From the NCBI RefSeq assembly GCF_900099805.1, contig NZ_FNDR01000003.1, forward strand, positions 496,001 to 560,000: DNA of 64,000 bases, in the 5' to 3' direction. Both the position numbers and the translations under genes were made by a program. A model generated the notes under the pieces. The model was not told the DNA's origin and did no database searches. It saw nothing but the letters and a program-made list of their open reading frames with translations. The DNA is from Variovorax sp. OV700. Its GTDB lineage: Bacteria > Pseudomonadota > Gammaproteobacteria > Burkholderiales > Burkholderiaceae_C. Numbering within the stretch: position 1 is the stretch's first letter; each line of letters starts with the position of its first letter. This document shows, in pieces, positions 8,152 through 17,742 of the stretch.

Positions 8152-8897
8152 CCACGGCCGCGTTCGCACCGCCGTTCATCCAGCCGGGCGAACTGCCGGC
8201 CGCCCTGCGCGAACAAGGCTATGCGGTGCTGAGCCCGCAGGGCGTGAGCGATTGGCTCGGCGTGCCGCTCGCGCAGCTCGAGGGCCTGCATGCCGACTGG
8301 AACGATCTTCCACCGGACGAATACCTGAAGGACGGCGGCCGCTACCGCACGAGGCGCCACGCGTGCTTCACCGTCGAAGGCAAAGCGATCGCGCAGGTGC
8401 CGCACCGTGCGCACTGGCAGCCGGTCGAATACAACGCGCTGCATGGCGGCATGCAGCGCTGGTTTGCGCCCATGCACGAGGCCACCGTGGCGCAGCCGGT
8501 ATGGCAGCGCCTGCTGCAACGCCTGGGCGAAGCGGCCAGCGGCATGCGCGGCACCAAGGCGCAGCCATGGTTCGTCGAAGCGCATCAGTTCCGCATCGAC
8601 ACGGCGGGCGGCATCGGCCGGCCCACGCCCGAAGGCGCGCACCGCGACGGCGTCGACCTGGTGGCGGTGGCGCTGGTCGGACGCAGCGGCGTCAAGGGCG
8701 GCGAGACGCGCGTGTTCGAGGCCAACGGCCGGCGCGGCGAGCGCTTCACCATGACCGAGCCGTGGACGCTGCTGTTGCTCGACGACGCACGCGTGATCCA
8801 CGAGTCCACGCCCATCCAGCCGCTCGACGAGGGTACCGCCGGCTGGCGCGATACCCTTGTGGTCACTTGCCGCGCTCAGGGTTTCCAGGGGGATTGA
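8148..8897 (+). CDS. 2-oxoglutarate/Fe(II) dioxygenase family protein
   Basis: The 249-residue protein resembles the 2OG-Fe dioxygenase family exemplified by isoleucine 4-hydroxylase-type enzymes. The likely iron ligands are the HRD of GAHRDGVDLVAVALVGR (about residues 163-179) and the histidine of DDARVIHESTPI (about 212-223). Such enzymes hydroxylate free amino acids or related small molecules; the substrate here is unknown. I place the start at GTG 8148, overlapping the DUF427 stop codon, because the frame upstream passes through the intergenic repeat and the DUF427 gene in another frame. The coupling to DUF427 is the main functional clue. Confidence 0.85.
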   Translation: MTTAAFAPPFIQPGELPAALREQGYAVLSPQGVSDWLGVPLAQLEGLHADWNDLPPDEYLKDGGRYRTRRHACFTVEGKAIAQVPHRAHWQPVEYNALHGGMQRWFAPMHEATVAQPVWQRLLQRLGEAASGMRGTKAQPWFVEAHQFRIDTAGGIGRPTPEGAHRDGVDLVAVALVGRSGVKGGETRVFEANGRRGERFTMTEPWTLLLLDDARVIHESTPIQPLDEGTAGWRDTLVVTCRAQGFQGD

Positions 8898-9004
8898 GCC
8901 TGCTGGCTTGAGTCCTACAGTCACGCCTCCGCGCAGGGGGTAAATTCGAGGGACGGTTCGGTTGCGAGCCGCGTCTGTCCGCGAACGATAAAGTGAGGTC
9001 CGCC

Positions 9005-9445
9005 ATGTTCAATCACATCCTGGTTCCGATCGACGGCTCCGAAACTTCCATGCTCGCGGTCAGCAAGGCCAGCGGCCTGGCGCTGGCGTTCGGGAGCCGG
9101 ATTACGCTGATCCACGTGATCGACAACTATCCCTTCATCGGCGTGGGGGCGGACTACGCATTGGGCCAGAACGAGTACCTGGCGGCGGCCACCGCGAGCG
9201 CGAATGCGGCGCTGGCGCGAGGCGTTGCGGCACTTGCGGCCGAGGGCCTGCACAGCGACCAGCGCGTGATCGACGGCCACGTGGTGCACGAAGGCATCGT
9301 CGACACCGCCATTGCCATCGCGGCCGACCTGATCGTCATGGGTTCGCATGGCCGCAGTGGCATCGAGAAGCTGCTGCTCGGCAGCGTCACGCAGCGCGTG
9401 CTGCAGGACGCGCCCATGCCCGTGCTGGTGGTCAAGGGCGGCTGA
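9005..9445 (+). CDS. Universal stress protein (UspA family)
   Basis: The 146-residue single-domain protein begins MFNHILVPIDGSETS, the usual beta1-P-loop start of UspA proteins. Near the C-terminus it has MGSHGRSGIEKLLLGSVTQRVL, which fits the ATP-binding G-2x-G-9x-G-S/T motif, so it is likely an ATP-binding member. It ends VLVVKGG. The ATG at 9005 is chosen over an in-frame GTG at 8993 because a GTGAGG ribosome-binding site lies 7 bases upstream. The gene stands alone and overlaps the end of the convergent pseudouridine synthase gene by 14 bases. Confidence 0.9.
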   Translation: MFNHILVPIDGSETSMLAVSKASGLALAFGSRITLIHVIDNYPFIGVGADYALGQNEYLAAATASANAALARGVAALAAEGLHSDQRVIDGHVVHEGIVDTAIAIAADLIVMGSHGRSGIEKLLLGSVTQRVLQDAPMPVLVVKGG

Positions 9446-10103
9446 GCAGCGAGAAGTCCGGAGGGCTTTCGAATCGAAGGGTCTGCTGCGTCGCCGGATG
9501 CACGAAGCCCAGTTCGCTCGCATGCAGCAGCAGGCGCGGCGCACGCGCCTGAACCTCGGCACTGCCATAGAGCGCATCGCCCAGAATCGGATGGCCGATC
9601 GAGAGCAGATGCACGCGCAGCTGGTGCGACCGGCCCGTGAGCGGCTCCAGCAGCACGTGCGTGGCAGCGGCGAGGTCGCCTGCTGGCGATGAGTCCAATG
9701 CTCGCCAGCGCGTGATGCTGGGCTTGCCCGCCGGGTCGACCTTCTGCAGCGGGCGCCGAGGCCAGTCGGCCATCAGCGGCGCATCGATGACCGACCATTC
9801 GTCTCGCACCGGCATCGCGCCATCCACGATGGCTTGGTAGCGCTTATGCACCAGGCGGTTGGCAAAGGCGTCGCTGAGCGCACGCTGCATGGCGCCGCCG
9901 CGCGCCATCAGAACAAGTCCGCTGGTGGCCATGTCGAGCCGGTGGACGATCAGGGCGTCGGGCCATTGCTGCATGGCGCGCGCGCTCAAACAATCCTGCT
10001 TGTCTTCGCCGCGGCCGGGCACGCAGAGCAGACCGGCGGGCTTGTTCAGCACGAGCAGGTGCGCGTCCTGGTAGATGAGTTCGATGAGATCGGTGTCCGG
10101 CAT
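9432..10103 (-). CDS. RluA-family pseudouridine synthase
   Basis: The 223-residue enzyme isomerises uridine to pseudouridine in rRNA or tRNA. It has the family catalytic motif IVHRLDMATSGLVLMA, with the catalytic aspartate at residue 57, and the downstream LLEPLTGRSHQLRVHL motif. It has no S4 domain, which places it with RluA/TruC/RluC-like short forms. The exact target nucleotide cannot be assigned. Its 3' end overlaps the uspA-like gene by 14 bases on the opposite strand, and it is divergent from the MFS transporter. Confidence 0.9.
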   Translation of the reverse strand: MPDTDLIELIYQDAHLLVLNKPAGLLCVPGRGEDKQDCLSARAMQQWPDALIVHRLDMATSGLVLMARGGAMQRALSDAFANRLVHKRYQAIVDGAMPVRDEWSVIDAPLMADWPRRPLQKVDPAGKPSITRWRALDSSPAGDLAAATHVLLEPLTGRSHQLRVHLLSIGHPILGDALYGSAEVQARAPRLLLHASELGFVHPATQQTLRFESPPDFSLLSRP

Positions 10104-10170
10104 GGGTGCCGAGAGTGTAGAGAGCCCACGCTCATGCGCGGCTCATGGAGCCTGGGCTATCCTCGAACGA

Positions 10171-11445
10171 ATGTCCGGCCCTGCTTCCGCCCCCGCTTCT
10201 GGCTCCCCGTCACCGAGTTTTTCCGAACTCACGCGCGAGCGCCCCTTCATGCGGATGTGGGTGGCGCGCCTCTTCGGTACCGCGGCCTCGCAGATGCTCA
10301 TGGTGGCGATCGGCTGGCACATGTACGAGCTCACCAGCAGCGCCTGGGACCTCGGGCTCGTGGGCCTTTACCAGTTCGTTCCCGCGCTGTTGCTGGCGCT
10401 CCTGGCCGGCCACGTGGTCGACCGCCATCACCGGGGCCGCATCGTGGCGGCCTGCTTCGCGGTGCAGGGGCTGGTGGCGCTGGTGCTGCTGCTCGCGGTG
10501 GTGCAGCGCTTCGACACACGCGGCCTGCTGCTGGGCCTCTCGCTGGTGCTGGGCGCTGTGCGGGCCTTTCAGATGCCTGCGCAGCAGGCGCTGACGCCGC
10601 TCCTGGTGCCGCCCACGATGCTGCCACGCGCGATGGCCTTCAGCTCGGCCGGCATGCAGGGCGCGATCATCGGCGGGCCGGCCCTCGGCGGCCTGCTTTT
10701 CGTGGCAGGCATGCAGGTGGTGTACGGCGCCAGCGTGCTGTGCTTCGCGGTGGCCTGCGGCCTCGTATTGCGGCTTCGCTATGCCCATACGCCGGCCGCC
10801 CGCGAGCCGGTCACTCTTGCCACCGTATTCGCCGGCGTCGATTTCATCTGGAGGCGCAAGCCGGTGCTCGGCGCCGTTTCGCTGGATCTTTTCGCGGTGC
10901 TCCTGGGCGGTGCGGTGGCGCTGCTTCCGATCTACGCCAAGGACATCCTGCACACGGGACCCTGGGGGCTCGGCCTGCTGCGCGGGGCGCCGGCGGTGGG
11001 TGCGCTGGTGATGTCGATCGCGCTCACGCGCCGGCCCATCGAGCGCAACATCGGTCGCACGCTGCTGATGGCCGTCGGGCTCTTCGGGCTGTGCATGGTG
11101 GTGTTCGGAATTTCCCGCAGCTTCATCGTCTCGCTGATCGCACTGGTGGTGTCGGGCGGCGCCGACATGGTCAACGTGGTGATCCGCCAGACCCTGGTCC
11201 AGCTCGAAACCCCCGATGCCATGCGCGGCCGCGTGAGCGCGGTCAATTCGATCTTCATCGGTGCGAGCAACCAGCTGGGCGAGTTCGAATCGGGCGCTAC
11301 CGCAGCGCTCCTGGGGCCGGTGGGTTCGGTAGTGGTGGGCGGCGTGGGCACCATGATGGTGGCGCTGGGCTGGTTCAAGCTGTTCCCGTCGCTGGCGCAG
11401 CGCGATCGGCTGGTGGTCGCGATGCCGGCGGCGGCCATCAAGTAG
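10171..11445 (+). CDS. MFS transporter, enterobactin-exporter-like (EntS/MFS_3 family)
   Basis: The 424-residue protein has about ten to twelve hydrophobic segments and the pattern FMRMWVARLFGTAASQMLMVAIGWHMYELT at its start, typical of the MFS_3 group of exporters. The loop AGHVVDRHHRGRIVAACF is the conserved MFS cytoplasmic loop 2-3. The second half contains RRPIERNIGRTLL and GADMVNVVIRQTLVQLETPDAMRGRVSAVN, a further family signature. The substrate is unknown. The ATG at 10171 is chosen because the longer reading adds low-homology residues encoded across the divergent promoter region. Confidence 0.87.
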   Translation: MSGPASAPASGSPSPSFSELTRERPFMRMWVARLFGTAASQMLMVAIGWHMYELTSSAWDLGLVGLYQFVPALLLALLAGHVVDRHHRGRIVAACFAVQGLVALVLLLAVVQRFDTRGLLLGLSLVLGAVRAFQMPAQQALTPLLVPPTMLPRAMAFSSAGMQGAIIGGPALGGLLFVAGMQVVYGASVLCFAVACGLVLRLRYAHTPAAREPVTLATVFAGVDFIWRRKPVLGAVSLDLFAVLLGGAVALLPIYAKDILHTGPWGLGLLRGAPAVGALVMSIALTRRPIERNIGRTLLMAVGLFGLCMVVFGISRSFIVSLIALVVSGGADMVNVVIRQTLVQLETPDAMRGRVSAVNSIFIGASNQLGEFESGATAALLGPVGSVVVGGVGTMMVALGWFKLFPSLAQRDRLVVAMPAAAIK

Positions 11446-11469
11446 GGCGAAGCTGCGCGGCGGCCTTTT

Positions 11470-11751
11470 TCAGAACACCGAGAACGCCTTGGGCGCATCG
11501 ATCGTGAGGTCGCCCTGCGCCTCGGCCACGCAGGGGAGGATCCAGCCCTCGGCTTTCTCGTCGGCGCTCAGGCCGGGCCATTCGATGACGTGGCGGATGG
11601 CGCCCGACACCAGCTGGCAGATGCAGGTGCGGCAGGTGCCGTTGCGGCAGGAGCTCGGCATCTCGATGCCGGCCGCCTCGGCCGATTTCAAAAGCGTGGT
11701 GCCGGCCTCGGTCTCGAAACCAAGGCCCGACGGCTCGAGTCGAACCCTCAT
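11470..11751 (-). CDS. Plant-type [2Fe-2S] ferredoxin
   Basis: The 93-residue protein has cysteines at 35, 40, 43 and 74 in the spacing CX4CX2C-X30-C, ligating a [2Fe-2S] cluster of the plant/reductase-domain type ([15 protein letters not shown]). It is a soluble electron carrier; the partner reductase is not in the neighbourhood. Its ATG overlaps the stop codon of the VF530 gene upstream (ATGA), so it is the third gene in a translationally coupled trio. It is convergent with the MFS gene, with only 24 bases between them. Confidence 0.9.
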   Translation of the reverse strand: MRVRLEPSGLGFETEAGTTLLKSAEAAGIEMPSSCRNGTCRTCICQLVSGAIRHVIEWPGLSADEKAEGWILPCVAEAQGDLTIDAPKAFSVF

Positions 11752-12059
11752 TCCTGTGGCGGCGGCTGCTGCTGTTGTTGCTGCTCGCGGCGCTGTTCGC
11801 GCAGCATGAAGAGATAGAGGCTCTCGACCTTCTCGCGTGCCCAGGGCGTCTTGCGCAGGAACTTGAGGCTGGAGCCCACGCTCGGGTCGATCGCGAAGCA
11901 GCGGATGGGAACCAGCTCGCTGAGCCGCTCCCAGCCGTAGTAGTCGGCCAGCGCCGTCACGATGGCCTCCAGCGTGAGCCCGTGCAGCGGGTTGCGAGGC
12001 TGGGCCGGCTTGGCGGGCGCCGGTGGCGGCACAGGCCCCGCTGGTGCCTCTTCGGTCAC
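11748..12059 (-). CDS. VF530 family DNA-binding protein
   Basis: The 103-residue product contains the VF530 domain in its centre: [33 protein letters not shown]..., with [20 protein letters not shown], a helix-hairpin-helix-like fold named after the Vibrio protein VF530. A Pro/Ala-rich leader ([16 protein letters not shown]) and a glutamine-rich tail ([17 protein letters not shown]) flank it. The GTG start overlaps the stop of the preceding 49-codon gene (GTGA), and its stop overlaps the ferredoxin ATG (ATGA). The domain is assumed to bind DNA; the biological role is not known to me. Confidence 0.87.
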   Translation of the reverse strand: MTEEAPAGPVPPPAPAKPAQPRNPLHGLTLEAIVTALADYYGWERLSELVPIRCFAIDPSVGSSLKFLRKTPWAREKVESLYLFMLREQRREQQQQQQPPPQE

Positions 12060-12205
12060 TTGTTCTTGAGTTTGCCGCGCGGAATCACCGCCGTGGTGAT
12101 CGTGCGGACGGGCTCGATGCCGCCGGTGCCTACCGGCTTGGGCGGTGAGGTGTCCTTCTTCGGTTTCTTGGCTTCCTTGTTTGCGCGCTGTTGACCTTTG
12201 GCCAT
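12056..12205 (-). CDS. Small basic protein of 49 residues, unrecognised
   Basis: The gene encodes 49 residues starting [18 protein letters not shown] and ending PRGKLKNK, with a central [13 protein letters not shown]. The composition is strongly basic and disordered, with eleven or more lysines and almost no hydrophobic core, so it may bind nucleic acid. It is supported by a start codon preceded by AAGGAGT, by its GTGA overlap with the VF530 start codon, and by codon usage like its neighbours. It resembles short basic proteins that I recall from other Burkholderiales, but no function is known to me. Confidence 0.75.
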   Translation of the reverse strand: MAKGQQRANKEAKKPKKDTSPPKPVGTGGIEPVRTITTAVIPRGKLKNK

Positions 12206-12298
12206 ATCGACTCCTTTTGATGCTGCGTATGCGGCGTAAGTAGCGGGCAGTTTAGCGGTGCGGCGACAATACGCGGTTCCATTTGATTTTCCGCATCC

Positions 12299-12817
12299 AT
12301 GTCAGATTACGAAGTTCGCCCCGCCACCATGCGCGACGCCAAGGCCGTCGCCGAAGTCCACGCCCTGGCCGCCAAGGCTGCCTACGAAGGCATCCTGCCC
12401 GAAGAAGAGCTGCGCTTGCTGGCTCCCGCCTCGCGCGAAGCCAAGTGGCGCGAAGCCATCGAGTTCAGCGAGCCGCAGGTGCAGGTGGCAGTGCTCGACG
12501 GCGAAATCGTCGGCTTCGTCGGTTTCGACCGCTCGCGCGACCCCAAGACGCCGTCCACCACGGGCGAGATCTGGGCTATCTACGTCAAGCCCGAGCACTG
12601 GGGCAAGGGCATCGGCGTCGCCCTCTGGGACGCCGCGCGTGAAGGCCTCGAGGAGGAGGGCTGCACCACGGTCACCGTATGGGTGCCCATTCGCAACGAC
12701 CGCGCCATGCGCTTCCATGAGCTCGCCGGCTTCAAGCGCGAAATGAAGACCGCCAAGACCACCGCGCTGGGCACCGTGCGGGTCGAAGAAATCCGCCTCA
12801 AGCGCAGCGTCGCCTGA
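12299..12817 (+). CDS. GNAT family N-acetyltransferase
   Basis: The 172-residue protein has the GNAT fold, with a typical beta1-alpha1 start (YEVRPATMRDAKAVAEVHALA) and the acetyl-CoA pyrophosphate-binding motif VKPEHWGKGIGVALWDAA near residues 96-113. The later VWVPIRNDRAMRFHELAGFK matches motif B. The acceptor is unknown; similar short GNATs act on small amines or protein N-termini. It is divergent from the small-protein/VF530/ferredoxin operon, with a 93-base shared control region that has no recognised operator. Confidence 0.9.
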   Translation: MSDYEVRPATMRDAKAVAEVHALAAKAAYEGILPEEELRLLAPASREAKWREAIEFSEPQVQVAVLDGEIVGFVGFDRSRDPKTPSTTGEIWAIYVKPEHWGKGIGVALWDAAREGLEEEGCTTVTVWVPIRNDRAMRFHELAGFKREMKTAKTTALGTVRVEEIRLKRSVA

Positions 12818-12925
12818 CGACTCGCCGCGGCCGGCGCGCCTTGACGCGCCCGCGTACGGGTATTGCCGGCGCGGGCCGCGCTTGCGGCTAAGCTCGCCGG
12901 TTCTTTTTTCCATACCGACCTTTCC

Positions 12926-13834
<909 letters not shown>

Positions 13835-13868
13835 GCCCTTGCGGGCTGCGGGCCGGTTCTTGCCCGCG

Positions 13869-14072
13869 CTATTTGCCGCGCTGAAAGAGGCCGACCGCCA
13901 CCAGCGCCACGCCCAGCGCCAGCGCGAACCAGCCGACCACGGAGGCGCCGGCCACCATATCGAACCAGCGCGTGCCTTGCAGGAAGCGCGGCGCCAGCAG
14001 AACGGCGGCACCGATCACGAGGCAGAGAATGCCGCGTTCCAGCGTGCGAAGTTGTCGTTTGGGTTGCGCCAT
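13869..14072 (-). CDS. Small two-helix membrane protein, hypothetical
   Basis: The 67-residue protein has two predicted transmembrane helices: GILCLVIGAAVLLAP near the N-terminus and VVGWFALALGVALVAVGLF near the C-terminus, with a basic end (QRGK) and a basic start (MAQPKRQLRTLER). No family was recognised. The gene is convergent with the DUF808 gene and sits 41 bases downstream of the lipoprotein gene on the same strand, so it may be the second gene of a short operon. Confidence 0.6.
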   Translation of the reverse strand: MAQPKRQLRTLERGILCLVIGAAVLLAPRFLQGTRWFDMVAGASVVGWFALALGVALVAVGLFQRGK

Positions 14073-14113
14073 GGCGTTGCGTTCAGGTCGGGTTGCGTTG
14101 AGCGTTCATTCGG

Positions 14114-15301
14114 TCAGTGCGACATTGTCCCGCGCATCGCGGCCGGATGCCCCTGCAACGGAAACGACTTGCCCGTCGGCACCAGCGTGTCGCCGTCCAC
14201 GCGCAGGATCGTGATGTCCTGGTCGATGAAGTTGCCCACGTACAGGTATTTGCCGTCCGCGCTCCATACGGCCCCTTCGGGCAGCCCGCGCACCACCACC
14301 TCGTTGGCACGCGTCACCTTCTTGCCGTCGATCTTGAGCAGCACCACCGAGCCGTTGCGGTTGTAGAAGTAGGCGTTCTTCGCCGCGTTGCTGCCGCGCA
14401 GGAGCACGGCCACGGCATGCCGGCCGGTCGGGCTCACGGCCAGGCCTTCGGGGCCGTCGCCCACCACCACCTTGTCGACCACACGCGGCGGCGTAGCTTC
14501 CAGATCGATCACGCTCACCGTGTCGATCTGCCCGTCCGACGCGCCCGAGTTGCCGTTGTCTGCCGTGAGCGCAAGCTTGCCGTCCGGCGTCACGTCGACG
14601 TTGTAGGGCCAGAGGCCGGCCGCAAGATCGACCTTGTTGTAGCTGACCTTCTCGCCGTTCACCTCGAGCAGCGCGATCTTGTGGGTCGGGAACTTGGCTG
14701 CGAGCGCGCGCTTGCCGTCGGGCGTGAAGCGCACGTGCGCCACCGAATCGTTCATGGCGACGGTATCGATCAGCGTCACCTTCTTGCCCGCGATGCGCAG
14801 CACGCTGACCGAGTTGTCGGCGCGATTGGCCACCAGCGCCAGGTCGCCCGCGCGGTTGATCGACAGGCCCGAGGGCTGCTTGCCCACGGTGAGCGTGTCG
14901 ATCAGCCTGGGCGGCGTGGTGGTCAGGTCGATCACGAAGAGCCGGTTGTCGGGCACCTGCTTGCGCACGCCGTTCTCTTCCACCACGTTGAGCGAGTTGG
15001 CGACCAGCGCCAGCGTTTCACCGGGCGTGATCGCAAGGTTGGTCGGCGGGCCGGCAATGGTGTTGTCGAGCTGCAGCGTGCCGACGAGCTTCGGTGCGAG
15101 TGGGTCGGTGCCGATGTCGAGCACCTGGACCGTGTCGCGGCCCATCGGGCCGAGGATCACAGCACCGGCGTCGCTCCACGACTGCTTTTCGTCGTTCGCC
15201 ACCAGCATCAGCTGGCGCTGCGGCACGGTGGGTGTCAGGTTGGTGCAGCCGGCGAGAGCGGCCAGGGCCAGGGCGGCCAGTGCAGCCGGATGGAATTTCA
15301 T
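14114..15301 (-). CDS. YVTN beta-propeller lipoprotein (lactonase-like fold)
   Basis: The 395-residue protein starts with a lipoprotein signal peptide (MKFHPAALAALALAALAGC) with LAGC lipobox and cysteine at residue 19, so the mature protein is probably anchored in a membrane. The body consists of repeated beta-propeller blades such as PSGLSINRAGDLALVANRADNSVSVL and GPEGLAVSPTGRHAVAVLL, as in YVTN-repeat and lactonase-like proteins. No catalytic residues can be assigned, so a binding or structural role is as likely as hydrolysis. A downstream M at 15301 is used because it begins the signal peptide. Confidence 0.82.
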   Translation of the reverse strand: MKFHPAALAALALAALAGCTNLTPTVPQRQLMLVANDEKQSWSDAGAVILGPMGRDTVQVLDIGTDPLAPKLVGTLQLDNTIAGPPTNLAITPGETLALVANSLNVVEENGVRKQVPDNRLFVIDLTTTPPRLIDTLTVGKQPSGLSINRAGDLALVANRADNSVSVLRIAGKKVTLIDTVAMNDSVAHVRFTPDGKRALAAKFPTHKIALLEVNGEKVSYNKVDLAAGLWPYNVDVTPDGKLALTADNGNSGASDGQIDTVSVIDLEATPPRVVDKVVVGDGPEGLAVSPTGRHAVAVLLRGSNAAKNAYFYNRNGSVVLLKIDGKKVTRANEVVVRGLPEGAVWSADGKYLYVGNFIDQDITILRVDGDTLVPTGKSFPLQGHPAAMRGTMSH

Positions 15302-15411
15302 GAAGCGGTCTCCGTGTTGTAGGTCTTTGTGCTGCGAGCCGCGCGCGGCCGCAGCGCATGGTAGCGGCACAATGGATCGGCCCAATTTCCAGGAATCGAA
15401 GAGCAGTCCGC

Positions 15412-15684
15412 ATGACCATCGAAATATCCAAGGAAGCGCGCCAGCAGGCCATCGCCTCGATCGAGCGCTACTTCAACGAGAACATGGAAGAGAAGATCGG
15501 CAATATCGCGGCCGGCGCGCTGCTCGGTTTCTTTCTTGAAGAGGTCGGCCCCATCGTCTACAACAAGGCCGTGGCCGACGTGCAGGAGCGCCTCCAGTCG
15601 CGCATTTCGGAGGTCGATCTCGAAGTGCACGAGGACGAATTCCAGTACTGGCGCAAGTTCGACCGGCCGAAAAAAGGCAGGTAG
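15412..15684 (+). CDS. DUF2164 family protein
   Basis: The 90-residue protein begins MTIEISKEARQQAIASIERYFNENMEEKIGN and ends in DEFQYWRKFDRPKKGR, matching the short DUF2164 family of proteobacteria. It has no signal peptide or membrane segment and appears to be a small soluble helical protein. Function is unknown. The ATG at 15412 is chosen over an upstream in-frame GTG because the sequence homology begins there. It is divergent from the lipoprotein gene. Confidence 0.82.
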   Translation: MTIEISKEARQQAIASIERYFNENMEEKIGNIAAGALLGFFLEEVGPIVYNKAVADVQERLQSRISEVDLEVHEDEFQYWRKFDRPKKGR

Positions 15685-15736
15685 ATGTGGCGTCCGCCAC
15701 GAAAAGATGCTTCCAGACGTTGCAAAATCCCGAGCC

Positions 15737-16168
15737 ATGCAATCACACCGCACGCCCAACCGTTTCGCGCCTACGTCCTCGCGGCTTCGCACCTTCGTCG
15801 CCTTGCCGCTGTTCATGCTGGCCGTATCCATCGCCAGTGCACAGCAGGCGCCTTCGGACTTCCCGTTGGACTCGGTCGGCTACCTGAACGAAGAACTACC
15901 TCGCATGGAGGCGGCCATTGCCGCCAGGGACCGCAGCTTCTTTCAGGGTGCGATGGCACGCACCGTGCAGTTTTCAGAGCGCTGGGGCTTCAAGGCACAG
16001 GCCAATCCCGACCTCGCGAAGTACCCGATGTGCACCGAGGCGGTGATGGACTATGTGGTGGTCGGCATGTGCAAGCTGAATCCCTCGGGCGACGGGTGCG
16101 ACCCCGGGCTGGCATCGCGCTTCGAGACCAATGTGCAGCGCTGCCGCGAGGTCGCCGCGCGAAAATAG
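15737..16168 (+). CDS. Hypothetical secreted protein with four cysteines
   Basis: The 143-residue product has an N-terminal signal peptide (a basic stretch, then FVALPLFMLAVSIASAQQ, with cleavage expected after ASA). The mature part is polar and has four cysteines (PMCTEAV, VGMCKLN, GDGCDPG, VQRCREV), enough for two disulfides in the periplasm. I recognise no family. Starts at 15707 and 15737 are both possible; the second gives the cleaner signal peptide. It lies between DUF2164 and the enoyl-CoA hydratase on the same strand, with no obvious functional link. Confidence 0.7.
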   Translation: MQSHRTPNRFAPTSSRLRTFVALPLFMLAVSIASAQQAPSDFPLDSVGYLNEELPRMEAAIAARDRSFFQGAMARTVQFSERWGFKAQANPDLAKYPMCTEAVMDYVVVGMCKLNPSGDGCDPGLASRFETNVQRCREVAARK

Positions 16169-16228
16169 GCGTCCCGTCTTTCGACAAAAAACAAAGTCCT
16201 CGCATGCAGTGCGAGGTGGAGACACGCC

Positions 16229-17026
16229 ATGGACTACGCCCGCTACCAGACCCTTGCCATCACGCGCCGCGGCATCGGCGATGCGGTGCTCGACATCCAG
16301 ATGCGCGCGACCAACGGCAAGCTGCCCACGGCAGGCCATGACGGCCATCGCGAACTGGCCGAAATATGGCGCGACGTGTCGGCCGACGACACGGTGCGCT
16401 GCGCGGTGCTGCGGGGCGAGGGGCTGGGCTTCTCGGGCGGCGGCGACCTGGCCATGGTGCAGGACATGACCACGGACGACGCGGTGCGCCAGCGCGTCTG
16501 GAAGGAAGCGCGCGACCTCGTCTACAACCTCATCAACTGCGACAAGCCCATCGTGAGCGCCATGCACGGCCCGGCCGTGGGTGCGGGGCTGGTGGCGGGC
16601 CTGCTCGCCGACATTTCCATTGCCAGCAAGGGCGCGAAGATCGTCGACGGCCACACGCGCCTGGGCGTAGCCGCGGGCGACCATGCAGCCATTGTCTGGC
16701 CGCTCTTGTGCGGCATGGCCAAGGCCAAGTACCACCTGCTGCTGTGCGAACCGGTGAGCGGCGAAGAGGCCGAGCGCATCGGCCTGGTGTCGCTCGCGGT
16801 GGACGAGGCCGACCTGCTGCCGCGGGCCTACGAAGTGGCCGACCGGCTCGCGGCCGGCAGCCAGAGCGCGATCCGCCTCACCAAGTACGCGCTCAACAAC
16901 TGGTTGCGCCAGGCCGGGCCGACCTTCGACGCTTCGCTGGCGCTCGAATTCATGGGCTTCGCGGGCGCCGACGTGCGCGAAGGCGTGGCCTCGCTGCGCG
17001 AGCGGCGGGCGCCGAACTTCGGCTGA
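16229..17026 (+). CDS. Enoyl-CoA hydratase/isomerase family protein
   Basis: The 265-residue crotonase-fold enzyme has CoA-thioester oxyanion-hole motifs [18 protein letters not shown] (about residues 63-80) and [27 protein letters not shown] (about 105-131), followed by [18 protein letters not shown]. The usual catalytic glutamates are replaced around that last segment by GVAAGDHA, so it could be a hydratase, isomerase, dehalogenase or decarboxylase-like member; the substrate is unknown. A GGTGGAGAC ribosome-binding site precedes the ATG. The stop codon abuts the stop of the convergent GST gene with no bases between. Confidence 0.88.
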   Translation: MDYARYQTLAITRRGIGDAVLDIQMRATNGKLPTAGHDGHRELAEIWRDVSADDTVRCAVLRGEGLGFSGGGDLAMVQDMTTDDAVRQRVWKEARDLVYNLINCDKPIVSAMHGPAVGAGLVAGLLADISIASKGAKIVDGHTRLGVAAGDHAAIVWPLLCGMAKAKYHLLLCEPVSGEEAERIGLVSLAVDEADLLPRAYEVADRLAAGSQSAIRLTKYALNNWLRQAGPTFDASLALEFMGFAGADVREGVASLRERRAPNFG

Positions 17027-17683
17027 TCAGGCCGGCGGGTAGACGACGCCGGTTTCGCCGGGGATCCACGGCGTGTACTTCCACATCGCACGCTCGAACA
17101 GCGGCGAACCGGTCCAGCCCGCGAGCCAGGCGCGCAGCAAGGGCCACGGCTGGCTTTCGAACCATGCGGGCTCGACCATTGCGAACTGCCGCACGAAGGG
17201 CATGACGGCCGCATCCGCCAGCGAGGCCCGCGCGCCGAAAAGCTGCCCGGAGTCGGAGAGCCGCGCCTCCAGATCCAACAGAAACCGGACGCCCAACTCG
17301 CGCGCATCGGCGGACGAACCCTCGAAACGCGCCGGGTACTTGTAGCGATCGAGCCGCGGCTTGAACTGGTCGTCGCACTCAGCCACGAGCGCGAGCATGT
17401 CTGCGAGCGTTCCAGCGCCGGGCTCCAGCCAGCGCAACGGATCGTTGCGGCGCAGCGCCCACAGCATGATGTCTAGACTTTGTTCCAGCACGGTGGCATT
17501 GGGCAGCACAAGCACCGGCACTGTGCCCTTGGGCGACGCCGCGAGCATCTCGGCGGGCTTGTTCTTCAGCACTACCTCTCGCAGCTCGCAGCGCTCGCCG
17601 CTCGCGGCCGCCGCCAGGCGCGCGCGCATTGCGTAGGGACAGCGGCGAAAGCTGTAGAGAACGGGCAGGGCGGGGTTTTGCAT
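17027..17683 (-). CDS. Glutathione S-transferase family protein
   Basis: The 218-residue protein has the thioredoxin-like N-terminal GST fold starting [24 protein letters not shown], with a cysteine in the active-site region, and the glutathione-binding [27 protein letters not shown] motif near residues 49-75. The C-terminal all-helical domain contains [19 protein letters not shown]. The cysteine suggests an omega/lambda-like or GSH-dependent reductase type, rather than a classical detoxifying transferase. The start at 17683 gives the native-looking [12 protein letters not shown]; upstream extension would add unrelated residues from the control region. Confidence 0.87.
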   Translation of the reverse strand: MQNPALPVLYSFRRCPYAMRARLAAAASGERCELREVVLKNKPAEMLAASPKGTVPVLVLPNATVLEQSLDIMLWALRRNDPLRWLEPGAGTLADMLALVAECDDQFKPRLDRYKYPARFEGSSADARELGVRFLLDLEARLSDSGQLFGARASLADAAVMPFVRQFAMVEPAWFESQPWPLLRAWLAGWTGSPLFERAMWKYTPWIPGETGVVYPPA

Positions 17684-17742
17684 CGCGCGCAAGAGTCTAT
17701 GCCGGTCGGCACGGCAGTGAAAAAGCCGATGCCCCACCAAAC

